NCBI RefSeq assembly: GCF_900103445.1
Contig: NZ_FNHS01000014.1
Location: forward strand, 62,001-126,000
Reading direction: 5' to 3'
Length of the DNA: 64,000 nt
From: Methylobacterium phyllostachyos
GTDB taxonomy: Bacteria > Pseudomonadota > Alphaproteobacteria > Rhizobiales > Beijerinckiaceae
Part shown: positions 50,557 to 58,764 of the stretch, piece by piece
How the letters are laid out: the number at the start of each line of letters is the position of its first letter
Position numbering within the stretch: position 1 is the stretch's first letter
Notes under the pieces: generated by a model
What the model was told of the DNA's origin: nothing
The model's database searches: none
What the model saw: the letters and a program-made list of their open reading frames with translations, nothing else
Made by a program: the position numbers and the translations under genes

Positions 50557-52200
50557 TCACTGCACGAGCACGGCTTGGTTGCAGAGCGTTCCATCGACGT
50601 CGACGTCGGCGTAGCCGAGGCGGATCCCCAGGCTGCGCAAGGTCGTGTCGAGCAGGAGATCGAGTCCGGGCGTGAGGGCGGCGAAGGTTGCCATCAGGGA
50701 GGTCTGGAGCAGCGGGCTCACGCCGATGCCGTTGATGTTCAGGGCGATCCCGCGCAGCAGGCTCCCGGTCAGCGATTGGGTCAGGGCGGTCGACGTGACC
50801 GTCTTGACCGTGCGGTTGGCGATGTCCGCATCCGAGAAGACGAGGGTCTGCGCGCCTGAACCGACCGTAGCCTGCGCCCGCCCGGAGACCGTCACCAGCG
50901 GAAGGGCGATCAGGGCCGCGGGCTGCGACAGGTCCGGCGCAGCGGTGCCGCTGTTGATCGCGGCGCGCGGGATCGCCGCGACCGCGAGGGTCGCGAGCCC
51001 GGTCTGGGCATCGATCGCGACTTGGCGGCCGCTGGCGCCGAAGCAGCTGAGGGCGCGCAGGGTCGCCTGGGCGGGCGCCACCTCGGCGTAGAGCGGCAGG
51101 GCGAGTGTGCCCAGGCCAAGCGGGGCCGCAACCGTGGTCTCGATCAGCAGGCGTGTCTGCGCGGTCCTGACGGTGGCGTTCGAACTCCCGGGACGGACCC
51201 AGCCGGAACTGCGCCGCCGTTCGCCGATCGCCACGGTCAGGCGGGCCGAGAGCAGGCCCGGCACGGTGGCGCCGAGATCGACGAACGCTTGGTTCTGGCC
51301 ATTCGCCAGCGCCGCGGTGGCGCCCAGGATATTCAGCAGCTCGACGGACGGCCCGGCCAGGCCGCGCTGCGGCGCCAGCCCCGCCGCGTCACCCAGCGGA
51401 TCAACCTGGCCGATGGAGATGAGGTTGCCGGCATTCGGCAGCGCGTTGAGGATGCTCGACAGGGCATTGACCGCGGCGCTGTTGCCCTGCGCGGCGACCC
51501 GCATGGCCATCAGCATCTGCCCGACGCTGGCATTGGCCTGCACGATATCGGTGTAGCTCGCCGCCCCCAGGTTCAGGCTCGTCGCCAGCGCATCGAGGAC
51601 CCGCAGCCCGTCGACCCGAGTGTCGAGCAGGGCATTGTAGTCGCTCAGGCTGAGCGACAGCCGGGTGCCGAGCAGCGCGCCCAGCAGGCCGTTGGCGATG
51701 CCGTTGTCGAGCCGCAGGGTGCCCGCCCCGATGCTGAAGGCCGCAAACTGCGCGCTGGCGGCCGTCCCGGTCACCCGCAGCGGAACCGAGGCGGCAAGCC
51801 CGATCGCCCGCGCGAAGGTGATCGGCACCGAGGTCGAGAGACCGACCCGCACCGCGTTCGCCGGGCTTCCCCCCACGGTGAAGCGGCTGCCCGGCGCAGT
51901 CGCCGAGACGCTCGCATCGTAGGTCCCGGTATTCACCGTGGCGGACGCCGCGGCGTAGCCGTTGTCGCTCAGCGAACGGCGCGCCATCGTGTCGGCCTGC
52001 GTCGGGTCGATGGCCGCGACCATCGCGGCGATGTCGGCGGCGCCCTGCGCCTTGCGTCGCGCCTGGAACACCATGCCGAGATCGATCCCGACGGCGCCGG
52101 CGGCCATCAGGATTGTGCTGCCGAGGGCCACCAGGATCGTGATATTGCCGCTGCGCGCCGCCCCGAAGCGTCGGGCCCGACCCGCGATCCGCCGGATCAC
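50557..52200 (-). CDS. TadG-like pilus-assembly protein (DUF2134)
   Basis: A 547-residue envelope protein. The N-terminus (RRFGAARSGNITILVALGSTILMAAGAVGIDLGMVFQARRKAQGAADIAAMVAA) is the TadG/Flp-like signature: a short basic leader, one membrane helix, then QxxADxAAL. The large remaining part is predicted beta-rich and extracytoplasmic. The start is a GTG overlapping the TadE-like stop (GTGA). The other tad genes are not in the window, so it may belong to a small stand-alone TadE/TadG pair. Confidence 0.82.
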   Translation of the reverse strand: MIRRIAGRARRFGAARSGNITILVALGSTILMAAGAVGIDLGMVFQARRKAQGAADIAAMVAAIDPTQADTMARRSLSDNGYAAASATVNTGTYDASVSATAPGSRFTVGGSPANAVRVGLSTSVPITFARAIGLAASVPLRVTGTAASAQFAAFSIGAGTLRLDNGIANGLLGALLGTRLSLSLSDYNALLDTRVDGLRVLDALATSLNLGAASYTDIVQANASVGQMLMAMRVAAQGNSAAVNALSSILNALPNAGNLISIGQVDPLGDAAGLAPQRGLAGPSVELLNILGATAALANGQNQAFVDLGATVPGLLSARLTVAIGERRRSSGWVRPGSSNATVRTAQTRLLIETTVAAPLGLGTLALPLYAEVAPAQATLRALSCFGASGRQVAIDAQTGLATLAVAAIPRAAINSGTAAPDLSQPAALIALPLVTVSGRAQATVGSGAQTLVFSDADIANRTVKTVTSTALTQSLTGSLLRGIALNINGIGVSPLLQTSLMATFAALTPGLDLLLDTTLRSLGIRLGYADVDVDGTLCNQAVLVQ

Positions 52201-52643
52201 AAGCCGCCTTTCCGGACGCTGACGGTGCTGCGCAGCAGCGTCGGCAGCAGCGGAAGCAGGCGCGAGAAGGCGTTGATGCCGAGGGCCGAGGTGTCGGCCG
52301 TGACCGTCACCGTGTAGATCATCGCGTCGTTCGGATCGGCTCCGACCTGAACGGCCAGGCTGCCCGGGCGGAACATGGCCCCGGTGCTCAGGCTGCGAGC
52401 GACGGTGTTCTGCGCCAGGGTCGCCCGTTCGCTGTCGGTGATGCCGGCCACGGAGGCGCGGGCCGCCTCGGCGGCGATCTGGCGTAGGTTGTGGGCCGCT
52501 CCGAGGCAGATGCCAAACATCGCGATCCCGGCGAAGAGCAGCAGGAGCAAAGGTGCAACAAGGGCGAACTCGACCGCGGAGCTGCCGCGGCGGCAGGCCC
52601 ATCCGGTCATTGCCAAGCGCGCGAGCGGGGATCGGATGCCCAT
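52197..52643 (-). CDS. TadE-like protein
   Basis: A 148-residue minor pseudopilin-like protein. The prepilin-type region CRRGSSAVEFALVAPLLLLLFAGIAMFG has the conserved Glu and a single long hydrophobic helix, the TadE signature. A small periplasmic domain follows. It is upstream of and overlapping with the TadG-like gene. Confidence 0.85.
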   Translation of the reverse strand: MGIRSPLARLAMTGWACRRGSSAVEFALVAPLLLLLFAGIAMFGICLGAAHNLRQIAAEAARASVAGITDSERATLAQNTVARSLSTGAMFRPGSLAVQVGADPNDAMIYTVTVTADTSALGINAFSRLLPLLPTLLRSTVSVRKGGL

Positions 52644-52761
52644 CGAACTTGCCTCTCAGGGTTGTGTTTTGCGCTTCCCTTCAACCTATCGTGTCGCGCA
52701 AATCCTAACCAAGGGTTGTGTATTCATTATTAGACGCAGCTTAGGTGGGATTTGGGCGACC

Positions 52762-53886
52762 TCAGATCGCGACACAGGCGCGCATCTGCCCGATCCCGGC
52801 AGCATCGAAGGCGACGCTCTTGACGATGGCATGGACGGGTCGTCCGAGGTCGAGGTCGAGGTCGCGGACGGCAGCGGCGGTCACCCGCGCCACGATCTGT
52901 GCGCCGTTGCAGTCGATCTCCACGGCCATCTCGGAGCCCGACGGCACCATCCCGCAGATCCGTCCGGCTAGGACGTTGCGCGCGCTCAGCCCCTGCGGAT
53001 GTATCGTGGCGATCAGCACGTCGCGGGCGGGGATCCGCACCCGCAGACGTGTGCCAACCGGGCGCGCGAGCCCCGGCACCAGCAGGCGACCCACAGCGCC
53101 GGATAGGCGCGTGAGGCCGCTCTCCGAATCCGTCGCCTCCACGACCATGTCCAGCAGTGCCCCGGCCTCGGCTGCGTGGATCGGCGCGAGATCCGTCCGG
53201 CGCAATACCGCCTCGGCCGGGCCGGCGGCGGCCACGCGACCGGACTCCAGCACGATCACCGTGTTGGCGAGCCGTGCCACCTCGGAGACCGCGTGGCTGA
53301 CATAGACGATCGGCACGCCGGCCTCGTCGCGCAGGCGTTCGATCGCGGGCAGGATCTCGGCCTTGCGCGCCTCGTCCAGCGCCGCCAGGGGCTCATCCAT
53401 CAACAGGAGGCGCGGCCGTGCCAGCAGCGCACGGCCGATCGCGACCCGCTGGCGCTCGCCCCCGGAGAGTCCGGCGGGGCGGCGGTCGAGCAGATGGCCG
53501 ATGCCGAGCATCCCGGTCACCGCATCGACATGTGCGGGATCGGCCCGGTGCCGGGCGAAGACGCGGCCGTAGGCGAGGTTGGTCCGCACGCTGAGATGTG
53601 GGAACAGGCGCGCATCCTGGAACACCACGCCGACGCGCCGCCGATGGGGCTGGAGGAAGAGGCGGGCCTGCGTGTCGACCAGCGTGGTGCCGTCGGCGAT
53701 GATTCGGCCCCGGTCCGGCCGGGCGAGACCGGCGATCAGGTCGATCAACGTGGTCTTCCCCGAACCCGAGCGCCCGAACAGGGCAGTGAGGCCGGGGCCG
53801 GCCGTGAAGGCCGCATCCAGGGTGAAGGCGCCCCGGCGGAGGGTGACGTCGACCTGGATGCTCACGAGCGGCAACTCGGATACCAT
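52762..53886 (-). CDS. modC: Molybdate ABC transporter ATP-binding protein
   Basis: A 374-residue ATPase of molybdate import. Walker A is LFGRSGSGKTTL, the signature LSGGERQR and Walker B LLLMDEPLAALD are present, and the C-terminal third carries a TOBE (Mop-like) domain. ModC length is normal. Unlike in most genomes it is separated from modA and modB by an oppositely oriented GST gene, so it needs its own promoter in the 38-base gap before that gene or within it. Confidence 0.93.
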   Translation of the reverse strand: MVSELPLVSIQVDVTLRRGAFTLDAAFTAGPGLTALFGRSGSGKTTLIDLIAGLARPDRGRIIADGTTLVDTQARLFLQPHRRRVGVVFQDARLFPHLSVRTNLAYGRVFARHRADPAHVDAVTGMLGIGHLLDRRPAGLSGGERQRVAIGRALLARPRLLLMDEPLAALDEARKAEILPAIERLRDEAGVPIVYVSHAVSEVARLANTVIVLESGRVAAAGPAEAVLRRTDLAPIHAAEAGALLDMVVEATDSESGLTRLSGAVGRLLVPGLARPVGTRLRVRIPARDVLIATIHPQGLSARNVLAGRICGMVPSGSEMAVEIDCNGAQIVARVTAAAVRDLDLDLGRPVHAIVKSVAFDAAGIGQMRACVAI

Positions 53887-53924
53887 GGGCGGCGGCGTCC
53901 GGCGCCGGCGGGGGCAGAGTCGCG

Positions 53925-54590
53925 ATGATCGTGGTCCACCACCTTGAGAACAGCCGCTCGCAGCGCGTGCTCTGGCTCTTGGAGGAACTCGGTCTGGCCT
54001 ACGCGGTGAAACGCTACGAACGCGATCCCCGGACGATGCGGGCGCCCCCGGAGCTGATGGCCATCCACCCGCTGGGCAAGTCCCCGGTCATCGCCGACGA
54101 AGGGGTCGTCGTCGCGGAGACCGGAGCGATCGTCGCCTATCTCACCGCCAAGGCCGGCGGTGCCCTGATGCCGGCTCCCGGGGCTGAGGCGCATGCACGC
54201 GCCATCTACTGGCTGCACTACGCCGAGGGATCCGCGATGCCGCCACTCCTGCTCAAGCTGATCTTCTCCCGGCTGGCCCCGGGCAGCCCGTGGCTCCTCC
54301 GCCCGCTGGTGCGCCGGATCGCCGACACCGTGCTGCGGGGCTTCGTCGATCCCGACCTGCGCCGGCATGCGGCCTTCTGGGAAGCGGAACTGACCGACAG
54401 ACCGTATTTCTGCGGCGCGGATTTCACCGCCGCCGACATCATGATGAGCTTCCCCCTGGAAGCTTTCGCCGCACGCGGGACCGGGACAGGTCCGCAGGTC
54501 CGGGCATGGCTGGAACGCGTGCAGGCGCGCCCGGCCTATCGTCGGGCGCTGGAGGCGGGCGGTCCCTACGCATATGCCGGGGCCGCCTGA
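53925..54590 (+). CDS. Glutathione S-transferase family protein
   Basis: A 221-residue cytosolic GST. The thioredoxin-like N-terminal domain reads MIVVHHLENSRSQRVLWLLEELGL, with HPLGKSPVIADEGVVVAETGAIVAYL carrying the cis-Pro and the Glu-Thr of the glutathione site. The all-helical C-terminal domain follows, with DRPYFCGADFTAADIMMSFPLEA. It sits between modC and modB, on the other strand. Confidence 0.9.
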   Translation: MIVVHHLENSRSQRVLWLLEELGLAYAVKRYERDPRTMRAPPELMAIHPLGKSPVIADEGVVVAETGAIVAYLTAKAGGALMPAPGAEAHARAIYWLHYAEGSAMPPLLLKLIFSRLAPGSPWLLRPLVRRIADTVLRGFVDPDLRRHAAFWEAELTDRPYFCGADFTAADIMMSFPLEAFAARGTGTGPQVRAWLERVQARPAYRRALEAGGPYAYAGAA

Positions 54591-54632
54591 CATCCCGGTT
54601 GCCGTCGCAGGGTGTGGAGCCGGTGCCAACAT

Positions 54633-55325
54633 TCAACCCGCGCCCAGCCGTCGCCCGACCCGGTTGGCCAGGAACTCGGAGACGAGCAATGCCGTCACCG
54701 AGATGGCGATCGACACCAGGGTGAGGCGCAGGGCCGGCCCCTCCCCGCCTGGAACCTGGGTCAGCGTGTAGATCGCGGAGGGCAGCGTCTGGGTCTCACC
54801 GGGGATATTCGACACGAAGGTGATGGTGGCGCCGAACTCGCCCATCGCCTTCGCGAAGGCCAGGACGGCGCCGGCGATGCAGCCCGGCAAGCTGAGCGGA
54901 AGCGTGACGGTGAGGAACACCGCGAGCGGGCTCGCACCCAGCGTTCCGGCGGCCTGCTCCAGGCGGCGGTCCACCGCCTCGATCGACAGCCGCATCGCCC
55001 GCACCATCAGGGGGAACCCCATCACCGCGCAGGCGAGCGCCGCGCCGGTCCAGCGGAACGCCAGGACGATCCCGACCTCCGCGAGGAGACCCCCGACCGG
55101 TCCCCGCCGCCCGAGAGCCAGCAGCAGCAGGTAACCGGTCACCACGGGCGGCAGGATCAGAGGCAGGTGGACCAGCCCATCGAGCAGCGCCCGGCCGGGG
55201 AACCGGCGCCGCGCCAGGACCCAGGCGATCGCGAGGCCGGGGCCCAGGCTCGCCAGCGTGGCGACCGTGGCCACCTTGAGGCTCAGGGCGACGGCGGTCC
55301 ATTCCGCCGGGCTCAGGTTCAGCAC
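54633..55325 (-). CDS. modB: Molybdate ABC transporter permease
   Basis: An inner-membrane permease, 230 residues from a GTG at 55325 (LNLSPAEWTAVALSLKVATVATL, matching the usual ModB opening). Five or six membrane spans are visible, with the ABC-loop AGTLGASPLAVFLTVTLPLSLPGCIAGAVLAFAKAMGEFGAT. A longer frame to an ATG at 55397 would overlap modA by about 55 bases and is less likely. It follows modA on the same strand. Confidence 0.9.
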   Translation of the reverse strand: MLNLSPAEWTAVALSLKVATVATLASLGPGLAIAWVLARRRFPGRALLDGLVHLPLILPPVVTGYLLLLALGRRGPVGGLLAEVGIVLAFRWTGAALACAVMGFPLMVRAMRLSIEAVDRRLEQAAGTLGASPLAVFLTVTLPLSLPGCIAGAVLAFAKAMGEFGATITFVSNIPGETQTLPSAIYTLTQVPGGEGPALRLTLVSIAISVTALLVSEFLANRVGRRLGAG

Positions 55326-55341
55326 GGGCGCCGCGGCGCCG

Positions 55342-56157
55342 CTAGCGGCCGGCGCCGGGCGGATCGATGAGGGTGAAGCCCTGCCGCGCGAAGGCACTCC
55401 CGGCCGTCGGTCCGCGCAAAAAGCTCAGCAACGCGGCCGCATCCGGATGCTGAGACTCGGCGGTGATAGCCGCCGGGTAGACGATCGGCGGGTGGCTGTC
55501 GGGCGGGAAGGTTGCCAGCACGTGCACGCTGGCATCCGCGGCGGCATCGGTGGCGTAGACGATGCCGAGCGGCGCCTCGCCGCGGGCGACGAGCAGCAGC
55601 GCGGCGCGCACGTTCTCGGCCTGGGCCACCTGCGTCTTCACGGACTCCCAGGCCCCCAGCTTCTCCAGGGCCGCCTTGCCGTACTTGCCGGCCGGGACGG
55701 CGTCGATCGTCGCCATGGCGAGCTTGCCGCCGCCGAGAAGCTTTTTCAACGTCGTGCCGAGATCGGGGGCCAGGGCGACCTCGGGATCGGAGCCGGACTT
55801 CTTCGGCCCCGGCGCAACCAGCACCAGCGCGTTGCGCAGGAGATCGATCCGCGAGCCCGGCTTCAGCAGGCCGGCGCGTTCGACGGAATCCATCCAGGCC
55901 TGGTCCGCCGAGATGAACAGGTCGGCCGGTGCCCCCGCCTCGATCTGCTTGGCCAGGGCGTTGGAGCCCGCATAGGAGATCCGCGCGGTTTTGCCGGTTT
56001 CCTTCGTCCAGGCCGCCGTCGCGTCGTCGAGGGCGTTCTTCAGGCTGGCCGCGGCGAACACCACGACCGGACCCTCGGCCCGCGCCGGACGGGAGTTTGC
56101 GGAGTGCGCCAGCAGGCCGAGCGCAAGAGCGGCCAGGATCCGTCGGGTCGGGCGCAT
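55342..56157 (-). CDS. modA: Molybdate-binding periplasmic protein
   Basis: A 271-residue substrate-binding protein. The signal peptide is about residues 1-27 (RRILAALALGLLAHSANSRPARA). The mature N-terminus has VVVFAAASLKNALDDATAAW, with the ligand-binding AAASL, then YAGSNALAKQIEAGAPADLFISADQAWMD and GKLAMATIDAVPAGKYGKAAL. These are ModA signatures. It would supply the molybdenum for the NasA cofactor. A possible Mo-box lies just upstream. Confidence 0.94.
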   Translation of the reverse strand: MRPTRRILAALALGLLAHSANSRPARAEGPVVVFAAASLKNALDDATAAWTKETGKTARISYAGSNALAKQIEAGAPADLFISADQAWMDSVERAGLLKPGSRIDLLRNALVLVAPGPKKSGSDPEVALAPDLGTTLKKLLGGGKLAMATIDAVPAGKYGKAALEKLGAWESVKTQVAQAENVRAALLLVARGEAPLGIVYATDAAADASVHVLATFPPDSHPPIVYPAAITAESQHPDAAALLSFLRGPTAGSAFARQGFTLIDPPGAGR

Positions 56158-56180
56158 GGATCAGATTCCCTGTCGCGGCC

Positions 56181-56204
56181 CGTTATATCCAGCCGGGTAC
56201 GACG
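56181..56204. promoter_or_regulatory. Candidate Mo-box upstream of modA
   Basis: CGTTATATCC (56181-56190) and GGGTACGACG (56195-56204) form an imperfect dyad (7 of 10 positions) 24 bases upstream of modA. The left half resembles ModE half-sites (CGTTATAT). The rest of the 56158-57085 gap holds two weak small frames described below and no other recognisable gene. Confidence 0.4.
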
Positions 56205-56298
56205 GGAGCATAGACGCCGTGCCCGACCCGGCCAAGGTAGGCCGGGCCGCACCGATCCTTCACAATCAGACCCGCCGGTCGAGACGCCCCGTGCGCAG

Positions 56299-56496
56299 TC
56301 AGCTGCGTGAGGTGTCCCGGGAATCCTTCGGCGCGGCTTCCGCACGGTGCAGGCGGCTGAGCAGGACGAGGAGGTGCCCCGGGAGCGGCCCATCGGGCGT
56401 CGGGCCGCCGAACAGCCGCTCGCGCGGTAGAACCGGCCCCGATGCCTCGTTGACGACCACAGGCCCACGGGGGCCGGAACGCCTAAACTTGGTCAC
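56299..56496 (-). CDS. Putative small hypothetical protein
   Basis: A 65-residue frame from a GTG, starting MTKFRRSGPRGPVVVNEASG, with a short hydrophobic stretch (GHLLVLLSRLH). An AGGGTG ribosome-like site lies about 9 bases upstream. There is no family, and the frame could be chance in this GC-rich gap. Confidence 0.3.
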   Translation of the reverse strand: MTKFRRSGPRGPVVVNEASGPVLPRERLFGGPTPDGPLPGHLLVLLSRLHRAEAAPKDSRDTSRS

Positions 56497-56654
56497 GCGG
56501 TACGCACCCTGCCTAATCGGGATTCACGTCGAAAGCCGGCGAAAACGTCGCTCCCTGCAGCAGGTTCCAGCCGTTCCGCAGAGGCCTGTGGTTAACCCGT
56601 GCGCACCCTGCCGCATCCCCGTGCGGTCGCGCGCGAATCGCAGATACGCCGCCC

Positions 56655-56798
56655 TCACCATGTCCGGATGTCGCGCCGCTCCGTCGAACCCGCGCCCGGG
56701 ATCCTGTCCAATCCCCCCGCGATCAGGATCCCCCACAGCCACGCCGCGCCTGTCGTGGCACAGGCGAGGACGGCGCTGATGAAAAGGGGCGAGGTCAT
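56655..56798 (-). CDS. Putative small membrane protein
   Basis: A 47-residue frame, MTSPLFISAVLACATTGAAW followed by LWGILIAGGL and a charged tail. It looks like one membrane helix with a cytoplasmic C-terminus. The ribosome site is weak and no family is known. Confidence 0.4.
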   Translation of the reverse strand: MTSPLFISAVLACATTGAAWLWGILIAGGLDRIPGAGSTERRDIRTW

Positions 56799-57085
56799 GG
56801 ATCGCGACTGCCTGTCAAAACTGGCGCGCCGACCCACGAAAGAGCGGCGCGCCCGAGTTGATGGTCCCGGCTTGGGGAAGCCGAGACTGTCTAAGCACAT
56901 GTTGATGGCCTGAAAACTGATTTGAGATGGGATTGAAATGTGTATTGCCGCTTGTGTCTCTTCGGCCACAAGCCGCCCTGCGGCGCCCGCGCGCGCCGCC
57001 CGCCTCGGGGGCGAGGACAATTTTTTCGCCGCGTCGGCCCTTGCCCCCTGTGATGTCGCGGGCCCGGGCGTTACAGCCCGACACC

Positions 57086-58006
57086 ATGCTGGAAGGTCTG
57101 CCGCCTCACCGTCCGTCCCACGTCCTGTGCCTGCTGACCGACGAGCGGTCGGCAAGGGCCATGACCGACCTGCTGGGCGAGATGTTCGATCCCACCGAGA
57201 CCGCCGTGGCGGCCTTCGAGGATGCGGACGGGCGCACGTGGCGGCTCGAAGCCTACTTCGCCGACGCGCCCGACGAGGATTATGTCCGCGCCCTCATCCG
57301 GCCGGTGATCGGCGACGCGGCCGACGCGGCTGAATTCCGCACCATCGACCAGCAGGATTGGGTGCGCGCCTCCCTGGAGGGGCTGAAGCCCGTCCGTGCG
57401 GGCCGCTTCCTGATTCACGGTTCGCACGACCGGGACGCGGTGCGCGCCAACGACCTGCCGATCGAGATCGAGGCGGCGCTGGCGTTCGGCACCGGGCATC
57501 ACGGCACGACGTTGGGCTGCCTGCGGGCCCTGGTCCAGGTGCTGAAGCGGCGCCGGCCCGTCCATGTGCTGGATGTCGGGACGGGGACCGGGATCCTCGC
57601 CTTCGCGGCCGCCAAGGCTTTGCGGCAACCGGTCGTGGCCGGTGACCTCGACGCGGAGGCGGTTCATACCGCCCGGGAGAATGCCCGGGCCAACGGCCTC
57701 GGCCCCTATCTCAAGCTCTATCACGGCCCCGGCGTGCGCCACCGCCTCGCCGGTCGCACGCGCCACTTCGATCTGGTCTTCGCCAACATCCTGGCACGGC
57801 CGCTCCGGCTCCTGGCGCCCTCGCTGGCGGGGGTGGTCGCGCCGGGCGGCGTGCTGGTCCTGTCCGGCCTGATCGAGCGCGACGTTCCCGGTGTGCTCTC
57901 GGCCTACCGGCATCAGGGCTTCGCGCTCGTGCGCCGCGGGTTGATCGAGGGTTGGGTCGCCCTGGTGCTGATGCGCGGCGGTGCGGCCGCACGGCCCCGG
58001 CGCTGA
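57086..58006 (+). CDS. prmA: Ribosomal protein L11 methyltransferase-like
   Basis: A SAM-dependent methyltransferase, 306 residues. The PrmA N-terminal domain (ETAVAAFEDADGRTWRLEAYFADAP) precedes the methyltransferase core: FGTGHHGTTLGCLRAL, VLDVGTGTGILAFAAAKAL (motif I), DLDAEAVHTARENARANGL and FDLVFANILARPL (the NIL motif). It should trimethylate L11. The ATG at 57086 gives the normal family length; the frame is open upstream by 53 codons without similarity. Confidence 0.92.
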   Translation: MLEGLPPHRPSHVLCLLTDERSARAMTDLLGEMFDPTETAVAAFEDADGRTWRLEAYFADAPDEDYVRALIRPVIGDAADAAEFRTIDQQDWVRASLEGLKPVRAGRFLIHGSHDRDAVRANDLPIEIEAALAFGTGHHGTTLGCLRALVQVLKRRRPVHVLDVGTGTGILAFAAAKALRQPVVAGDLDAEAVHTARENARANGLGPYLKLYHGPGVRHRLAGRTRHFDLVFANILARPLRLLAPSLAGVVAPGGVLVLSGLIERDVPGVLSAYRHQGFALVRRGLIEGWVALVLMRGGAAARPRR

Positions 58007-58036
58007 ACCGCGTAGGCACGTGCGCGTTGTTTGGCC

Positions 58037-58225
58037 ATGAGCCAGACGTCGCTCCACACTTCACCCACGGATCCCATCCAGGAGGGCGCCCGCGCCCGGG
58101 CGCAGGGCCGTCCCAAGGATGCCTGTCCCTATCCGGCGAAGTCCGGGGCCCGGACCGCGTGGCTCGAAGGCTACGACGGTGTGCCGGCCGAGCATGCGGC
58201 CGACCGTTCTCATCCGCAAAGTTGA
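58037..58225 (+). CDS. Small RMF-like protein (ribosome modulation factor family)
   Basis: A 62-residue protein just behind prmA. Its centre reads QEGARARAQGRPKDACPYPA then RTAWLEGYDG. This matches the ribosome modulation factor pattern (EGxxAR-xG-CPY-R-AWLxGW), with Tyr in place of the final Trp. Alphaproteobacteria carry several short proteins of this kind; some are named CrpP-like. A role in ribosome hibernation is suggested by the family, not shown. ATG at 58037. Confidence 0.7.
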   Translation: MSQTSLHTSPTDPIQEGARARAQGRPKDACPYPAKSGARTAWLEGYDGVPAEHAADRSHPQS

Positions 58226-58293
58226 TCCACGATCGCGGCCGGACTTGCGGAGCCGCGTCACGAGGGCGGTCGGGGCTTGGCGAACCGGAGGCG

Positions 58294-58557
58294 CTAGCGT
58301 CTCATGCGCAGGCCGCCCGGCAGACAGAGATAATCCGACCGGATCTCCGCCCGGTCTGGCCCCTTGTCCGATTCGGCCTGCGCCAGCGGCGCTCCGAGCG
58401 CCGCCATGAGGTCGCGCAGGCCCTCGATCCAATCCTCCACCTCGGCGAGCGACACGAATCCCTCGCGCCGGACCACGGTATCGGGTTCGATCGTCACCAC
58501 GGCGTCGAAGCAGCCATCCGGTCTGTCGCTGATCCGGTAGTAAACACGGCGTGCCAT
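58294..58557 (-). CDS. Hypothetical protein (87 residues)
   Basis: A soluble 87-residue protein starting MARRVYYRISDRPDGCFDAV, with VTIEPDTVVRREGFVSLAEVEDWIEGLRDLMAALG. The pattern (a short beta hairpin then an amphipathic helix) and codon use look genuine; no named family was recognised. It is divergent from pepP. Confidence 0.65.
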   Translation of the reverse strand: MARRVYYRISDRPDGCFDAVVTIEPDTVVRREGFVSLAEVEDWIEGLRDLMAALGAPLAQAESDKGPDRAEIRSDYLCLPGGLRMRR

Positions 58558-58764
58558 CGGTCCGAGATAGGCTAAAATCAACGGCGTGATAAGGTTGTTC
58601 GCGATTTTTTCACGCCGAATTAGTCGTGTGCCACAGCCATTGCTGGATTGACGCGATTTGCGCCCGGCGGCTTGGGGGGCTCGGCGAGCGCCGTTCGGCA
58701 TCTCGGGAGCGATCGGAGCCCGGACCGGTTGCCACCCCGGCCGCGCGCACTCTACGCTCGGCCC

